Source of the DNA: Citrus sinensis
Lineage: Eukaryota > Streptophyta > Magnoliopsida > Sapindales > Rutaceae
Length of the DNA: 64,000 nt
Assembly (NCBI RefSeq): GCF_022201045.2
Contig: NC_068558.1
Coordinates: forward strand, 5,547,501-5,611,500
Direction of reading: 5' to 3'
A program made the translations under genes and the position numbers. Under the pieces are notes generated by a model that was not told where the DNA came from, ran no database searches, and saw only the letters and a list, made by a program, of their open reading frames with translations. Of the stretch, positions 34,367 to 47,254 are shown in pieces. The stretch's first letter is position 1. Each line of letters starts with the position of its first letter.

Positions 34367-34906
34367 GAGTCAATACAAGAGATCTGAAGATAGATCCATT
34401 TCATTTCAAACTCTTTTAAGTATATATTTAGATTGCACTCCATCGAGTCCATATATGATCAACTCATACATTTTATATTCAGGTTGGACTCAACATCAGG
34501 ACTTGACCATAGTAGAGTATAGTTAGGAGATAAATGCTTGATTAGTCTCTATATTTTATAAAATACCTCAAGATATTCATGTAGTTAAATGTATTACATT
34601 TTTACAATTACTTTTTCCTTCTTTTTAGCCAATTCATCACCTTAATGGAGTTGATACAAGACAAGAGATCTAAAAATAGATCCATTTCATTTTAAACTCT
34701 TTAAATATGTACTTAGATTGCACTGCACAGAGAGTCGATACAAGGTAAACTCAGATATTTTATATTCAGATTGGACTCAATATCCATACTTGACCATAGT
34801 AGAATTTGTTTAGGGGATAAATACTTGTTTAATCCCTTTATATTATAAAATATCTCAAAACATCTATGTAGTTAAATATATTATACTTTTACACTTACTT
34901 TTTTTT
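34367..34906. repeat. Tandem duplication, unit about 280 bp, two diverged copies
   Basis: Copy 1 (about 34367-34616) and copy 2 (about 34648-34906) share GATCCATTTCATTT, TTAGATTGCACT, TGGACTCAA, TTGACCATAGTAGA and TGTAGTTAAAT in the same order. They differ by many substitutions and small indels, so the event is old. Nothing coding was found. Confidence 0.75.
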
Positions 34907-37115
34907 TTTAACAATAATACACTTTCAACAATATACTTGATATTAATTAATTTATCTATAAATGAGTAAATTAACCAATAATTATTTATTAAAAATTAAT
35001 TAATTAATATCAATGTGAAAGAATTATTATTTTTTGTACATGTACAACAACCTTACTATCATCAAATTTAAAGCAATGTTTCAACAATATCATTAATAAT
35101 TATTTTATAAAATAAATTAATTAATAAACTAATCCTAAAAATAAAATAATAATATAAAAGTTTGTGTAAATTTTTATAATACTTTTAAGGTTAATTTAAT
35201 AAATTATCATTTTTTATTAATATCTTAGAAATATTATTAAAAGGGTATTATTATAAAAGAAAATAAAAAGTAAGGTTAGAAGTACAACATATTTAATAAT
35301 AAGGATGTTTTAAAATATTTTTTAAATATAAGAACTGAACATACACTTAATTCCAAGTATGAGGACCAATTAAGTATTCACCCGATAATTAGGTCACAAG
35401 AATTAAATGGAGGCCAAACAACCATCCTGCAACCGAACAGTTGTTGCCAAATGCCAATACCGGCTGGCAATGTTCATGAATCGGCCTCGTTCATTTGGAT
35501 TCTTCAGCCGGTGATAAAGAGTACCATTCATGACGCAGCCCAGCGACGTGCATGTTGATAGATGATGATGGCCCTGCTTAAAAAAATCGAGTTCTCGCTC
35601 AACAGAATTCTTGCACATTTCTGCTCTATTTCATGGGCTCAATCACATCACCCGCTCTTGTTGGCCTTGTCTCTTGGTTTTAGTTACTTTTTCATTTCTC
35701 TTTCCAGCTAATAGTAATAATAAGACTGCTTAATTATAATATAAATTCATTTTAAAGAAGTTAAAAGTAATTCTCAATGGCCGCTTTGTATTAACAGGTG
35801 CGACAAATAGGCACAGCAAATCAATGGCCGACAAGAAGCACAAGTATTTTTTTTTTTGACAAGAAGCACAAGTTTGGTGATGATTAGTCGTAAAATATAG
35901 TTGGATGTCAGAGTCATTAATACGTCGTTGACAAAAATGGTGGCCAAATAAGAAAAACGGTACTTGTTATTTTGAAAGTACAACTATTTTGCAAAATTTC
36001 ATTAATCAGCTTCAAAGTCTACTTATGTCGACTACTTGTTTTTTAACTTATTTGTTGATCATGTGCTATATGTATATATAATACACACACACACGCACAT
36101 CTATGCATGATGGGTAGTGAGTTTAGACATCATTCATCATCGGTCGACCCTAACTCTATGCCAACCATGAACAAGAAAATGCCTTATCCTATAATGTGAG
36201 AGAATTAAGAAGCACTTGATAGACTATGTATATAAATATGAAAGAAAATCCAGATCTATGTCAACAGTAGTTGATACAATATTAAGAAAAATTATGTAAT
36301 TAGGTGCTTCAGGGTGGAACAAAATATGATGCAACGGAAGTTTAAAGTTCAAAATACTCCGTTGATTCTAGAGAATGCCGGAATAAAAGAACAACTAAAC
36401 TCATGTTGATTCAAAAGAATGCCGTGAATTTAGGAGTTAAGACTCATTGATTCTGCAGAATACCGAGAATTAACTAAACTCAAACACTCACAAAGAGATT
36501 TGAAAATTGAAAATATTATTAAAATCGAACATCTATTTGTAAAAGCTACAAAAGATACTTATTTATACTAACTAAGACTTATCCTAATATGATTAGAAAA
36601 CCTATTTTAATAAGACTTATACCTAAATTAGAAATATTACTTAAATAAGCAATACCAAAACAACAAAACTCTAAATAGGAAATCAAATTAAACTAAAATA
36701 CAAATTAATTAAAATATTCTAAATATTATACATTTAAATCTAATTAGAATTTCTTCAATTTCTTGCTCTGCATCAAAATGTTATTGACTTTTATCTTCAT
36801 TACAAGATTAACTCTATCAGCTACATGCCTACATCTCAAGATGCCACTAAAATATATATGAAAAATACAATATTTAATATATTGAAATCTATCTATCTAT
36901 TTATCTCTATATATGTAAAAAAGAGAATCTTATCCTAAATATAATCTGGGTCATTCTTCTATTATGAATAATTATGATCTAGTTGGCGATTTAAGTAGTT
37001 CACAAATGCTCTTTTGGCGAAGGACACGATTTCTTTTCTCTATATTGTATTAACATTTCTTAGTTAACATTTCATATAATTGTTTATTATACTAAAATAA
37101 GAATAATAATACTAA
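34907..37115. other. AT-rich intergenic DNA
   Basis: At 36350-36480 the motif TTGATTC(N)nAGAATRCCG recurs three times about 45-55 bp apart. At about 36766 the minus strand reads GATGCAGAGCAAG, faintly like an LTR/primer-site region. Neither supports a definite element. Confidence 0.35.
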
Positions 37116-37796
37116 GGGCCAGTTTGGGAATGCTGTAACTTTTAAAATAATTATTATTAGCTGTGTTATAGAAATAATTAGTTGTGAAGAGAATAAATTA
37201 AATGTTTGGTAAATTTCGTTTTCAGAACTACTATAAATTTTGAAAGTAGTTATGGATATTTGGTAAATTTTATTGTTAAACCATTGAGAGAAAATAAATG
37301 ATTAAAATATACATAATGTAAGATAAAAGTTATTTATACATATAAAAACATGTTCATATAATATTTTTAATTGTGTATTATAATAATTTGTATTGTATTG
37401 ATTTTATTTTTTTATCTTAAAACAATTGATAATTAAATTTATAATATAGTGAAACAAATTTAATAGTAATTCATCCAACAAATTGATATTAATAAATTTG
37501 CATTGATGAATTATAATAAAAATTTATTAAAATATTGATTTTGTTTCCAATTTGAATAAAGATAATTTTGGGTTTAGGTAATAATTTTAAGCATATTTAT
37601 GGAATTGAATTAAACGATAAAATTGATTCTCAAAATCAAAATCTATAAACTACTCTTTTTTATTTTTCAAAATCAGCTGTAAGACAGGTTGATTTTGACA
37701 AAATTGATTTTGATTTTTTTTCCAAACACTAAAATTAGTTTTTAAATTTTAAAAATCACTTTTAAGCCTCTCAAAAGCAATCTCAAATGGACCCTA
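37116..37796. mobile_element. Tourist-like (PIF/Harbinger) element, 681 bp
   Basis: The ends are GGGCCAGTTTGGGAAT and CAAATGGACCC, imperfect inverted repeats. TAA is duplicated at 37113-37115 and 37797-37799. Subterminal GTTTGGTAAATTT blocks match those of the 20212-20817 element, so the two are probably one family. The interior is AT-rich and noncoding. Confidence 0.75.
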
Positions 37797-38928
37797 AGTA
37801 TTCTAGCATATTGAACCTAATTTATATCTAACATTCATTTATTAAATGGTATAGTAATAATTTTATTAGTTTGATCCGGACTAAAATAATTTTCTAACTT
37901 CACCATTGATGGTAATTGACGGCAGAGTTGTGCCGACATGTAAAATATACTGCTTTATAATTTATTTGTTTTTCAATCTCATAATTAAAATTTATTTTAT
38001 ATTGTAAATGATAGTACAAAAATTTGGGAACTAAAATTTCACATATGTAGCTATTCCTTAATATTTTAGGCATAACAAGGTTTTTACCACAATAGACATG
38101 TAGTAGTGGATAGATTTTGGAGAATGGATAGACACATACACGGCAGATATGGTAATATCAAAAGAGTAGTAGATTTAGGGTAATTAATGTCCACCTTTTC
38201 CTTAAGGCAACATTAAATATTAATAAGAGTGTTTAACTAATGGAAGAAAATTTTCCAAAAATTCGACCAATGAGAAAACAACAGAGGAAGTGGTAGCAGC
38301 AGAAATGACGCTGGGAAAATTGGAAAATAATAACGCAGCCCACGTAAATAAAATTGCTCAAATACAATGGCGGTAAAATTGAAAATCACGCAGCGACGTC
38401 CCAAATAATAATAATAAACATAAAAAAGGTATTGAAGTATAAAAACAGCTACAAAATAACTCGACATATCACGAAGGGCGAAAAGATTAGGGAAAAAAAA
38501 AAGAGTAAATAAATAAAACTAAAATTAAGAAAAAAAACGTAGCTCTCTTCTTTCTTTGTCGTGTTGGCGGTGCGAAATCGAAGGCTCTGTCTCTATTCTT
38601 CTTCTTCTCTCTCTCTCTGTCTTTGATTTTCTATGCAAATTCTCTCCTCAATCCGTAAGTTAACTTTTTGTTATTTAAACCTTTTTTTTTATTCTTCAAT
38701 TTAATTCTATCCTAAAAAAATTTATAGGTTTGTTTAATTACTGGATTTAAAATAGATCTTAAAATCATAGATCTCGTTCTTTCTCTGAATTAGGGATCTC
38801 GAACTTCTTGCAATCATACAGCTCGAATATCGAGGTATTTTTGTAAGTTATTGTGTGATTGGAGGGTGTTTAGGTTTTGATTTGTGTAGATCGCGAGGAG
38901 TGAGGGTTGTCAGGTTATAGTCCGATCG
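37797..38928. promoter_or_regulatory. Upstream region and 5' UTR of SEC16
   Basis: A pyrimidine-rich tract TTCTTCTTCTTCTCTCTCTC at about 38600-38620 resembles a plant Y-patch or 5' UTR. A plausible 5' UTR intron has a donor CCGTAAGTT at about 38656 and an acceptor near 38790. The exact transcription start is not visible. Confidence 0.4.
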
Positions 38929-41900
38929 ATGGCTTCGAATCCTCCGCAGTTTCAGGTGGAGGATCAGACGGACGAGGACTTTTTCGATAATTTAGTTAAC
39001 GACGAGGACGATTTCGTTGGCCCCACCAAAACCCCCATCGCGACCAACATCACCACCTCCTCCACCTCCACATCCGCCGTTAACGATAAATTTACGGTTG
39101 ACTCCAATGACTCTGATTCTGACGATGCGAAAGCTTTTGCAAATCTGACTATAGATGATGGCGGAATTGATTCGAGACAAAAAGTTGCCACGGAATCGAT
39201 TGGGGAAAAGAAGAGTGAGCCTGATGATTCAATAGAAGATATTGGTACGGAGTCAATTGCTGAAAATAAGAGCAAGTGGAATGGTTGGGAACAAAACTTC
39301 GGTACAGAATTGAATTTGGATGATAAGAGTGATTTGGTTGCTGGTCGTTTGGACGAATCAAATAATGAGGGTGATGCAAAGGATGGGATGGATCCGGTTC
39401 CTCATAAGAATAATGGATCCATGGTTAGGGAGGTTGGGTGGAATTCATTTTATGCAGATCGAACGGAGCAGAATGGGAATCATGGGTTTGGTTCGTATTC
39501 AGATTTTTTCAGTGATTTGGGGGAGAATTCTGCAGAGTTCCCTGGAAAAGTGGAGGGAAATGCAAATGTGGCTCTTAGTGAAAATGGAGAAGCTAAGATT
39601 CTATCCAGAAATGAAGAATCTAAAACAGGTTCACTGTTAGGGAACTCCATTGATTATGGTAATTATGCTCAGTATCAAGAGAGTCAAGTTTATGGGGCTG
39701 AACAGAATGCAAATGGTCACGATTTGAATAGTACTGAATATTGGGAGAGTATGTATCCGGGATGGAAGTATGATGCAAATACAGGGCAATGGTATCAGGT
39801 GGGTGCAACAGCGAACACTCAACAAGGGAGCTCTGATACAACTTTTGGTAGTGATTGGAATGTTATTTCAGAGAAATCAGAGCTTGCGTACTTGAAGCAA
39901 AATTCTCAGTCTATTGTGGGGACAGTTTCAGAGACGAGTACAACTGAGAGTGTGTCCAATTGGAAGAGTCAGGTTTCTCAAGTGGATAATAATGGTTTCC
40001 CCGAACATATGATTTTTGATCCTCAATATCCTGGTTGGTATTATGATACAATTGCTCAAGAATGGCGCGCATTGGAGAGTTATAATTCATCAGAACAATC
40101 TATAGTTCAATCTCATGATCAGCAGAGTCAAAATGGATTCACTTCTGCAGATGCGTATTTCAATAATAGTAACAGTATTTATGGTGAATTTGGGCAGGCT
40201 AATGATTATGGGTCTCAAGGTGATGGTATCCAAAGCCTACATGACAAGCAAGCTGATAATTATGGGTCTCAAGGCCTTGGCAACCTAAATCAAAATGGAA
40301 GTTGGGCTGAGTCTTATGGTAATTACAATCAGCAGGGTTTAAATATGTGGCAACCCAAGGTTGATGCTAATGCTATGTCTGTTTCAAATTTTCGTCAAAA
40401 TCAGCCAGTGGATAATTTTTATGGTTCCAAGGCTTCTTTAAACAGCCATGTGGATCAACAGAATGCTTTCAGTTCTATGCGGTCTATTCCATCATATGAC
40501 AAAGCAAGTCAAGGTCATGGTGTTGAAGCTAAAGGGATTTCTGGGTTTCAAAACTTTGTGCCCAGTGGGGACTTTAGTCAGCAGTTGAATCAGGCATATA
40601 CGAAGCAGAATGAACAAATGCAGCACTCAAATGACCTCTATGGCAGTCAGAACAAAGTAACTGTTCCACGGCAATCACTTCAGAGTGATTATCAGAATTC
40701 TTATGCTCCAAACATTGGAAGATCATCTGCTGGGCGTCCTCCACATGCATTGGTTACTTTTGGTTTTGGTGGAAAACTCGTAGTAATGAAAGATAACAGT
40801 TCTCTTCAGAACTCAGCTTTTGGAAACCAGGTTAGGACTTGGATATTTTCTCACTGTTTATTTTAAAAGGGCAGTGAGTTGGCTAAAAAAGAGCAGTTGC
40901 AGAAGATTTTTGGGATAGTCTTCAATTCCATACTAAAAAAATAAAAAATAAAAGTTCTGTTTTAGTTTATGGGCTAAATACTGAATTCTTATGCTGTGGC
41001 TAATAATTAATTTTTTTTTTAATTGTGAAGGGTCATGTAGAAGCATCCATTAGTGTGCTGAACTTGATGGAAGTAGTGCTGGGAAACACTGATGCTTCTA
41101 GCACTGGAACAGGTGCTTTTGGTTACTTTCGTGCTCTGTGCCAACAATCTTGTCCAGGTCCATTGGTTGGTGGAAGTGTTGGAAGTAAGGAGTTGAATAA
41201 GTGGATCGATGAGAGGATTGCTAACTGTGAATCTCTTGACATGGATTATAGGAAGGGTGAAGCATTGAAGTTGCTTCTCTCATTACTTAAAATAGCTTGT
41301 CAGCATTATGGAAAACTTCGATCTCCTTTTGGCACTGATGCTACATTAAGGGTAACCTTCTATTTTATTTTGTTTTTCTTGAACTGGGTCATGAACCTTC
41401 TTTTTTTTGGGTTTAAAAATGTTTTGCATTTATTTTCTTAATGTATTTTCTGCAGTGCTTTCCACTTGCTCTACCACTTTGAATTTGATCCTAGATTATT
41501 ACCTTGTTGTATGCTGCATTTGGTAACTTTTGCATAAAATCATGTTTCTCATGTGGTGTTAAGCACCTTGTATATCTTGGCAAAAATGCATCCGTATGCC
41601 CATTATTTGCAAATTGTATTGAAATAAAACCCCAATTGGTACTGTCAACTCTATGTAATTGATAAGTCGAAATCCTGGTGATTTGTTTATAAATAAATAA
41701 ATCTTTAAGCTATTTGTAAATGAGAACGTTGTAGTTTACATTTCATTTTCTGCCAATTTATATCGAGGTTATTTCATTTTTTTTAAAATTATATCTTTTG
41801 AGCTATTGTCTTGCATTTGTTTTGCCTTCATAACTGTGCAATCTTTTTAGTAGTTTTCACAGAGCTTTTAGTGCCATTTAGGGAGATAAGTTAATTTTGC

Positions 41901-44900
41901 ATTGGATGTTCTTTTGCTTTTGTGGTGTTGATAGGAAAGTGATACCCCAGAATCAGCAGTTGCTAAACTTTTTGCATCTGCCAAGATGAATGGCACACAG
42001 TTTGGTGCTCTTAACCACTGCTTGCAAAATTTGCCATCAGAAGGACAGATTCGGGTATGCTTTGGATCACTACTCTTTATCCATGGGACAAACATTTTGT
42101 CATTTTTCTGAAGAAAACTGTGCAATGTCTATTCCAGGCAACTGCTTCTGAGGTGCAGAACCTTCTGGTCTCTGGTCGGAAAAAGGAGGCTCTTTTATGT
42201 GCACAAGAAGGTCAGCTGTGGGGGCCTGCACTTATCCTTGCATCACAACTTGGCGAACAGGTTTGGCTTTTGTTTCACGTTGTTATCTCTTTCTTAGGAC
42301 ATGGATTTATATTTGAGAAGAAGACTGTCAAATTTGTGCTTAAGCTTGCACCTGTCTCGTCTTTCTCACACATACTGTCATTCACTTGAGTGCTTACTTT
42401 GGGACATGGGAGTTTGCAGTTTTATGTTGATACTGTGAAGCAAATGGCCCTTCGGCAGCTGATAGCAGGATCTCCTCTGCGGACATTATGCTTGCTTATA
42501 GCTGGGCAACCAGCAGATGTGTTTGCCACAGAAGTGCCAGCTGTTAATGGTTTTCCTGGTGCTGTTACTATGCCACAACAGTCCACAAACGTAAGATATT
42601 GGTGTCATAAGTATCTGTCCTAATATTTTATCACTCAATTTATAATTTAAATTAATTTGTCTTTGTGGTATTGGGGATTCATATACTAGAAATTATACAT
42701 CCTTAGAAAAAAAAAGTGGGAAATACATACTGGAGCGAGGGCAAGTTTCTTACTAGGACTAATCGGAAAGTGTGTCTGATCATTCTGGTTGGGGTGGTGA
42801 TTTTAGTCCCTTTGCGCAACAATATGGTTATATTTTAGCTCGAAGAGTAAATATGCCTGTCCGAGGACCAGGTTACCAAACTCTTGAAAACTTGTGGCTT
42901 TTAGAAAACTGTTATGTCATTGTCATATTTCTAAAATTTACAACTCTTCTTTCTGTATATACGTTAGTTGTGGAAGATTTAATGTTTGTTCTGTTTTGTT
43001 TTTTCGTTTTTCTTTCCCCCTTTTCCTAACTCTGGAACTACAGTTTGGAGACAATTGCATGCTCAATGATTGGGAGGAAAATTTGGCTGTGATAACTGCA
43101 AATAGAACAAAAGATGATGAACTCGTGATTATTCATCTCGGAGATTGCTTATGGAAGGACAGAAGTGAGGTATATTCAGGTTCATGGCTAATTTTCTTTA
43201 CATTTTATGGAACTATTTCATTCCTGAATCACAATTGAGATTTATGCTTCAGATCACTGCTGCTCACATCTGCTATTTAGTTGCTGAAGCAAACTTTGAG
43301 CCATATTCAGATAGTGCGAGACTTTGTCTTATTGGAGCAGATCACTGGAAATTTCCTCGAACATATGCTAGTCCAGATGCTATTCAGGTGCTCTTTAATA
43401 TTTTTGTGGCTCTTGTTAATGACTAGATTACATGGTTATGGTTTTTTAATCCAACCAAGAAAATAAAATGCAGATTTTAGTTGCTTTTTGTGGATGCTAT
43501 TTTCGGGTAGTGTTCTGGACTTTTAACAATTTCCAATACTAGTATGTATATTAAGCTGGGAATATTTTCTCAGTTATTAGAAATATTGATTGATTTCAAT
43601 GAGTTTTCGTTAGTATGATTGTGTTCAAGTGGTTGCAACTCATCTCTCTTTCTGAGAACCACCAGCCCTGCAAGGCGACATGACATGCACACAGGACAAA
43701 TAAACAAAGCACTATATGCTTATCTGTGCACCCAGTAATTTATTTTGTATATTATGCTTCCTAAGAAAGTCTTAATTGGTTGATTGAATGTTGTATGGAC
43801 AGAGGACCGAGTTATATGAATATTCAAAGGTGCTTGGAAACTCTCAGTTTAGCCTGCTACCCTTTCAGCCATATAAGCTCATATATGCACACATGCTCGC
43901 TGAAGTGGGGAAGGTTTCAGATTCTCTAAAGTATGTGAAGTATTCGCCTTTTCAATGTTTCTGCCAGTTCTGCCTTCAGTTCTTTCTAACAGGATGAAGT
44001 TAATTCAGGTACTGTCAAGCTTTATCAAAATCACTGAAAACTGGCCGAGCCCCTGAAATTGAAATATGGAAGCAATTAGTATCATCTCTTGAGGAGAGGA
44101 TTAGAATCCATCAACAGGTATTTTTTGGTTGCCGGTGAGTAATTTCGTCAACTTTCAGGAATTTAATTCTAGTCCTAATAATGAAATATGTCCACAGGGT
44201 GGATACACAGCAAATCTGGCTCCTGGAAAATTAGTTGGCAAATTGCTCAACTTTTTTGATAGTACTGCACATCGTGTTGTTGGCGGTCTACCACCGCCTG
44301 CACCATCCGCATCTCAAGGAACTGGTCAAAGTAATGAACATGATTACCAACCTATGGGCAATAGAGTATCAGGTAGTCAGTCAACAATGGCTATGTCATC
44401 ATTAATACCTTCTGCTTCTATGGAGCCCATCAGTGAGTGGGCTGCTGATGGCAACAGAATGACAGTGCCTAATAGAAGTGTCTCAGAGCCAGACTTTGGT
44501 AGAACCCCGAGACAGGTGGGTAATTGCTATAAAGTAGAAAACCTTGTGTTTACTTTTAACTGCTTGATGTGCTTGCCCATTATCTTGTATAATGTTTTTA
44601 TGAGGTCTGCTTTGGCACTTGGTAGCATCAGGTTGATTCGTCAATGGAAGCAACCTCATCTAGTGCAGAAGGCAAAGCATCAGGCTCAGGTGGGACATCT
44701 CGCTTTTCTCGTTTTGGATTTGGCTCAGGGCTTTTGCAGAAGACAGTGGGGCTGGTCTTAAGGCCTCGAGCGGATAAACAGGTAAGTCCTTGAGGTATAT
44801 TTCCATGTTATGTCAAGATTAAATTCATAAAACTTTCATGGAAGAATGATTGAAAATCTCTGTTGGTACAAAAGTTGATCGTTTTCTGTATTTCCATTTC

Positions 44901-46356
44901 TATTGAAGGCTAAATTGGGTGAAAAGAACAAGTTCTATTATGATGAAAAGCTTAAGAGATGGGTAGAGGAAGGTGCTGAACCCCCAGCTGAAGAAGCTGC
45001 CCTCGCACCCCCTCCAACAACCGCAGCCTTCCAGAATGGAACGTCTGACTACAACTTGCAATATGCATTGAAGAGTGAGGGTTCTTCAAGTAATGGGAGC
45101 CCAATAATCAGAAGTTCACCTCCTTCAGAACAAACTTCAGGCATACCTCCTATTCCAACAAGCACAAATCAGTTTTCAGCTCGTGGACGTATGGGTGTTC
45201 GATCAAGGTGATTTTTTTGTTCTTCCCCCCCCCCAAAAAAAAAAAAACTTAGCTTTCTTGATGCTTTTTAAGGTATTCTGTAGTATTAAAATTGAATAGA
45301 TGGTTAAAAACTTGTTGGATCAGTGGGAGCAGGTGCTTCCTTTTAAGTTTTGTTCCATGGATCTCATTACAAAATCTTTATGCTTCTTACGGCTTCGATT
45401 GCAATATTATGTACTCGGTGTAAAATTTGTGTCTCTGTTCCCCACTCTCTTTAGATGTCTAAAATATTAGAGCCCCTTGTTATAGGCTTAGTGCTAAAAT
45501 GTTGTTTGCTCCAACAAAGGTTTTAAACATCAGCTAATTTTCTCCTAACCGTGAATTAAGCTGGATTATTCTTTTGGACACGAAAGGCGAGGCTTCAGTT
45601 CTGTGTCAGGTGGCTTTACCTTCCAAATGTTGCAACCTAACCCTTTGATATTTTGCTGCTTTGAAAAATGTGGTAGAAGAATAATTAATTAAAGATTATT
45701 GAGTAATCTTTAATGTCATGACTGTCCACACTATTCAGAAATTGGGGTAATAAAATTTATGTTTAATGTTTCATTTACTTTCCATTCTTCATTCTTTTTT
45801 CTATCATATGAAAGGTGATTTAAGGTGCTAGTCAATCTTGATAATGTTATATTAATGGTTCTTTGACAGGTATGTCGACACCTTCAACCAAGGTAAAGCA
45901 AGCCCAGCAAAATCATTCCAATCACCTCCAATTCCATCTGTGAAACCAGCTGCAACTGCAAATGCGAAGTTTTTTGTACCTGCCCCGCCATCACCAGCTG
46001 AACAGCCAATGGAGGCTATTGCAGAAAATGTTCCAGAAGAGAGTGCAACTGGTGAGAAGCCTTCAACATCCATTATGAATGACTCTTTCCAACCTCCCGC
46101 ATCATCAATGACGAAACAAAGGTCCCCAAGCATGGATAATATCCCAGGTGGGTCTATGACAAGAGGGAATAGCCCCCTTCCGCCTCATACTAGGCGGACA
46201 GCTTCATGGAGTGGAAGCTTTCCTGATGGATTGAATCCAAATTTGAGAGAAACAAGACCTTTAGGTGAGGCAATGGGCATGCCTCCATCATCATTTTTGC
46301 CTAGTCCAATTAGCGGTGGCAGTGTTGGGGATGAGCTTCATGAGGTGGAACTTTGA
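38929..46356 (+). CDS. SEC16: SEC16, COPII scaffold of ER exit sites (exon 9 carries a 1-base frameshift in this sequence)
   Basis: SEC16 organises ER exit sites and COPII assembly on the ER. Thirteen coding exons: 38929-40830, 41031-41351, 41935-42054, 42138-42260, 42420-42590, 43044-43169, 43253-43387, 43803-43930, 44010-44117, 44198-44515, 44632-44781, 44909-45207, 45870-46356; about 1,462 residues if intact. The N-terminal third is acidic and disordered, with two YPGW-Y-D repeats (about 274-288 and 367-382). Exons 2-9 form the conserved central domain that binds SEC13. Exons 10-13 encode the C-terminal region with FGFG and a KLGEKNKFYYDEKLKRW motif. In exon 9 the frame is YCQALSKSLK up to 44040 and shifts afterwards; one A is missing at about 44038-44041. 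Restoring it makes exon 10 start in phase. As written, translation would stop near 44077. Neighbouring exons are all intact. Confidence 0.9.
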
Positions 46357-47254
46357 AGAAAAGTAATGATGTAAAATAAAATATCAAATTTTTGTTCCTT
46401 GTGGTCAGTCCATTCAGGTAACATGCTCTTATGCATCTCTCAAATATACGAAATTGTGGTGCATGCGCCGGGAGGGTCCATGGAAAAGTATTGTCGTCCT
46501 GGCAGTGAATGCTGAAAATGTCGGTGTTTAACCTCAAGTCTCGAGCAATATCTAATATCTATGCTTAAGGAGTTGCCACCGTCTAATGATTGAGGCCAGA
46601 GGAGCTGGGGATTTTGTCCTTCCATTTTGGTTTTTGACTAAAAGGGAAAGAAAGTCTTAATAGGCGCACTATTGTACAGTTCATTTGTTCATTTTTTTTT
46701 CAACTTTTGGGAAAAAAGCGACCCTTGAATTAGGAGAAAAGCCTCAATGGGTAACTTCTCAAGGGGAAAGGATAATTAATGTATTGATATGTAGAAAATA
46801 AGATGTTTTGACCGTGTTTCCTTTCTTTTTGCCCCCTCTCCCGAGTACGTTACACATACTGGTATAGTTTTACATAGATCTGCAGTACATTTGAGAATTC
46901 TACTCTTACTAATTTGGAGGAATAATATCAATTCCACTCGCAAACTAGTAGGAGAATAGTTTTTAATTTAACCCTGTCAGTTCAACCGTTTCTTTTTCGC
47001 AAAATTCCATGACCAAACTCCCACGAGATGATGTGAGATTGCGAGTTATTACATTAAACACTTCATAAATAAACTTTTGTACATTATAGAAATGATATAT
47101 TTATTCGATATTTTCGATACAAAAATGTAGATTTCATGACTTGAAAGTTGAAAGTAAAATCCTTTCGGGAAAAAAAAAAGGGGGAAAAAAAAGGTAGCGA
47201 GTAAAGTTATAGCGTCTTTTATGTTTGCCAATAAATCAAACCAATGTTTTGACG
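46357..47254. other. Convergent 3' region between SEC16 and the asparaginyl-tRNA synthetase
   Basis: It should contain both 3' UTRs. No additional coding sequence is supported. Confidence 0.5.

Noticed and set aside
36350-36790. Possible LTR with primer-site-like GATGCAGAGC on the minus strand
   Set aside because: Match to the tRNA-Met primer site is poor and no terminal duplicates or coding region were found.
42772-43029. 85-codon frame within SEC16
   Set aside because: It lies in an intron between exons at 42590 and 43044 and runs through the acceptor tract.
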